Origin: Butyricimonas sp. Marseille-P3923
GTDB taxonomy: Bacteria > Bacteroidota > Bacteroidia > Bacteroidales > Marinifilaceae
Reading direction: 5' to 3'
Assembly: GCF_900184685.1 (NCBI RefSeq)
Contig: NZ_FXXL01000005.1
Coordinates: 62,001 to 126,000, forward strand
Length of the DNA: 64,000 bases
Positions 62,316-64,000 of this stretch are shown here, piece after piece; positions within the stretch are counted from its first letter, which is position 1, and each line of letters begins with the position of its first letter. The notes below the pieces were generated by a model. The model had not been told where the DNA came from, searched no databases, and saw nothing but the letters and a program-made list of their open reading frames with translations. The translations under genes and the position numbers were made by a program.

Positions 62316-62343
62316 CGCCGGAATCGTAAATGCAATTCCGGCG
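62316..62343. terminator. Stem-loop between convergent integrase and HTH genes
   Basis: CGCCGGAAT (62,316-62,324) and ATTCCGGCG (62,335-62,343) form a 9-bp GC-rich stem. There is no T run, so it may be a two-way, possibly Rho-aided, terminator. Confidence 0.55.
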
Positions 62344-62368
62344 ACAATCCTTAAACTTAAATACGATA

Positions 62369-62662
62369 TTATACCAATGCAGGGTGATAGTTCTCCTCCA
62401 GCAGCCTCTCGATGTCCGACTGCCTGTACAGGATCTTCCCGCCAAGCTGGATATAGGGAATCCGTCCTTGGTCCCTGTAATCCTGCAGGCACCTGCGGCT
62501 GATCTTCAACATCCCGGAAAGCTCCCTGTCGGTCAGGAACCGTTCCCCGTTGAAGGGAGGACGGTTGTCACGAGCAAGACGTTCCACTTTTTTCTCCATG
62601 TCGTCCAGCAGGGCAAAGAACCTGCGGACACGTTCGTTCTCCTTGTCGATAATGCCTTCCAT
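62369..62662 (-). CDS. Excisionase-type helix-turn-helix protein
   Basis: A 97-residue protein. A helical N-terminal part (KENERVRRFFALLDDMEKKV) precedes an HTH_17/MerR-like DNA-binding domain: LTDRELSGMLKISRRCLQDY, then the wing IPYIQLGGKILYRQSDIERL. Such genes next to paired integrases act as recombination directionality factors or regulators in Bacteroides elements. Start is clear (ATG after an AGAGCGG stretch). Convergent with the integrases. Confidence 0.85.
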   Translation of the reverse strand: MEGIIDKENERVRRFFALLDDMEKKVERLARDNRPPFNGERFLTDRELSGMLKISRRCLQDYRDQGRIPYIQLGGKILYRQSDIERLLEENYHPALV

Positions 62663-62674
62663 CTCTTCCGCTCT

Positions 62675-62998
62675 TTAAAGGTTTCCGTTCTTCCTTCTTT
62701 CTCTCACCTCCTTCTCCTTGCGTCTGATGCCGACGTAGACCATCAACTTCTCCACATCCCCGGGCTTGTAATAGAACTTGCGCTGGAGGCGGGTGAACGC
62801 CAGCCGTCCGGTATCGCGGAGAGTCTGCAGGGTACGCGGCGAGATGTCAAGGCGCAGGCAGACATCCTGGCCGTCCAGTCACTCTCCGGGTTCCTTACAG
62901 CGGTTTCTCTCATACAATCTGTCCACACGTGCGGACAGGTTCTCGGCGCGCGCCAGCATCCTCTCAAGGACACCGGCCTCGATGTAGCATATTTCCAT
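62675..62998 (-). pseudogene. Second HTH (excisionase-type) gene broken by a stop codon
   Basis: The frame from the ATG at 62998 reads MEICYIEAGVLERMLARAE and reaches RCKEPGE, then TGA at 62,879-62,881. The same frame continues as LDGQDVCLRLDISPRTLQTL and FYYKPGDVEKLM to a TAA at 62,675. In related proteins Trp stands exactly where the TGA is, so TGG to TGA is a single-base change. Either the gene is inactive, or the stop is read through, or it is a sequencing error. Confidence 0.8.
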
Positions 62999-63539
62999 AT
63001 TTTCAACTCGTTTAAATATCAGTGCGAATATAAGGGAAGAAACCATGAGAGGCAAGCACGACCGGCACACTGGCAGGAATAGTCATGGATAGTCGGTTTT
63101 TGTCATATGGGAAGGAAAAAGAAAGCCGAAGCAGGTCTGGATCCACTACCCCCTTTGGGTATGTGAAAGGAACGTTGTGGTGAAAGAAAAAACTCCTTTT
63201 CACACATGGATGAGGCAATGCCGGAAGTCCGGCAATAAAAAATGTGGCTTCTCTATCCGGGTAAATGCCATGATTACAGACTTCTTCCTGTTCCTATACC
63301 ATCAGGTCGGTTACCTTCAGGTTAACAACTTATCCAACCTGTGATAGATCCGGATGTGAAAAGATTACTTTGGCTGGCTATTACAATATAATAAGTAGAA
63401 TCATGTCAAATCTACTGCTGCTATTGTTTGTTGATAATGGCTGGCAGTAGAACAAACTTTCGTTAAACCAATACGTTCATTCTTTATTATCAAGTTTTTA
63501 GACTACCTTTGTATTTTATTAACTCATTTACCAAACATT
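62999..63539. other. Intergenic region of element B
   Basis: No gene supported in 541 bases. It has a palindrome TGCCGGAAGTCCGGCA at 63,219-63,234, a GTGAAAGGA / TCCTTTTCAC inverted repeat at about 63,157-63,202, and an AT-rich promoter region before the restriction gene. Confidence 0.45.
63504..63511 (+). promoter_or_regulatory. Bacteroidetes -7 promoter element for the R-M gene
   Basis: TACCTTTG, 28 bases before the ATG at 63540. Confidence 0.6.
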
Positions 63540-64000
63540 ATGGGACTACTCAAACCGAATCAAGTTTTGAACAAAGCATATAGACAGGTTGCGATTGAAA
63601 CAACAGATTTTGACTTATTCAAAAATGCCCTTCGCACATTGAGAGACAATATTGTGGATGGGCAAAGAGAACACACGCAAAAAGAACATTTACGTAATTT
63701 TCTGAGTGAAACGTTCTACAAGCCATACTACATGGCTCCCGAAGAAGATATTGATTTGGCTATCCGATTGGATAAAACTATCAAGTCCAATATAGGGTTA
63801 TTGATTGAAGTAAAGAGTACCACCAACAAAGGTGAGATGATTTCTAATGACAATCTTAATCGTAAGGCTTTGCAGGAATTATTGCTATACTATCTTAAAG
63901 AACGTGTCAATAAGAAGAACAATGATATTAAATATCTCATCGCTACTAATATTCATGAATTCTTTATTTTTGATGCCCATGAGTTTGAACGCAAATTCTA
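63540..64000 (+). CDS. Type II (Eco57I/DUF7149-like) restriction-modification protein, N-terminal fragment
   Basis: The open frame runs off the window after 153 codons. The visible part, LKPNQVLNKAYRQ, EHTQKEHLRNFLSETFY and AIRLDKTIKSNIGLLIEVKS with the later ATNIHEFFIFDAHEFERKF, looks like the N-terminal nuclease-type domain of single-chain restriction-modification proteins in Bacteroides; LLIEVKS resembles a PD-(D/E)xK end (ExK). The methylase domain would be beyond the window. Not seen before the ATG at 63540. Confidence 0.6.
   Translation, partial: MGLLKPNQVLNKAYRQVAIETTDFDLFKNALRTLRDNIVDGQREHTQKEHLRNFLSETFYKPYYMAPEEDIDLAIRLDKTIKSNIGLLIEVKSTTNKGEMISNDNLNRKALQELLLYYLKERVNKKNNDIKYLIATNIHEFFIFDAHEFERKF

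Larger units (their letters stand above)
59566..64000. mobile_element. Element B: left end of an integrative element with paired integrases
   Basis: GC-rich genes begin abruptly at the broken integrase: two tandem tyrosine recombinases, then two excisionase-type HTH genes on the opposite strand, and a restriction-modification gene at the window edge. Paired integrases with small HTH genes are typical of Bacteroides conjugative or mobilisable elements. The first 278 bases (59,566-59,843) have no gene but hold inverted sequences TAAACG/ACGTTTA and GGTAAC/GTTACC, candidate end or recombinase sites. Right end not seen. Confidence 0.6.

Overview
The window reads as chromosome of a member of the Bacteroidales, probably Odoribacteraceae (Butyricimonas- or Odoribacter-like). 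This rests on a SusC/SusD pair with FecR and an ECF sigma factor, several TlpA-type exported thioredoxins, an S46 dipeptidyl-peptidase, a DUF5117-type zinc protease, many lipoproteins, weak Shine-Dalgarno sites and repeated matches to the Bacteroidetes -7 promoter element TAnnTTTG. The genus is inference; no rRNA is present.

Bases 1-12.7 kb hold mostly single-gene units: the end of a zinc-type alcohol dehydrogenase, an AbiH-like defence gene, a LuxR regulator, a HelD-like helicase, a YbaK editing protein, a GNAT enzyme, a MATE exporter, a VOC protein, an AraC regulator, a small unknown gene, and two exported hydrolases (a tyrosine-phosphatase-type lipoprotein and a 5'-nucleotidase lipoprotein). 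Bases 13.1-16.8 kb carry an exported TldD/TldE-like pair in which only one partner keeps HExxxH. Bases 17.0-26.2 kb look like one metal-responsive transport locus: ECF sigma, CnrX/CpxP-like periplasmic sensor, small membrane protein, TonB-dependent receptor, DUF4876 lipoprotein, DUF6850 barrel and a NapH/NosR-like 4Fe-4S membrane protein with a ferredoxin-fold tail. An S46 peptidase and a candidate structured small RNA follow. Between 6.7 and 26.4 kb the intergenic spaces contain a family of structured repeats built from 9-bp units.

Bases 28.9-47.2 kb, all on the minus strand, form a SusC/SusD system: sigma factor, S8 subtilase, Fic protein, FecR, SusC, SusD, a lipoprotein, then two tandem modules each made of a CxxC TlpA protein and a paralogue-like thioredoxin-fold protein lacking the cysteines, and finally a DUF5117-type zinc protease. 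The content suggests protein or peptide capture and processing at the cell surface. The Fic gene contains an 11-bp tandem array that could switch its reading frame.

From a tRNA-Ser-like sequence at 47.6 kb to about 59.56 kb lies an AT-rich integrated element (element A): DUF3871, a degenerate RadC/JAB protein, an SF2-helicase-like protein, Fic, two DUF2971 proteins and several unknowns. It is marked by at least eight copies of a roughly 56-bp imperfect palindrome with GGTGG/CCACC ends and a TATATA-like centre, and by a block of three inverted repeats near 58.1 kb. Its own integrase survives only as a C-terminal fragment, cut at about 59,565. There a second, GC-richer element (element B) begins, with two tandem tyrosine recombinases, an excisionase-like HTH gene, a second HTH gene broken by a stop codon, and at the right edge the start of a large restriction-modification protein.
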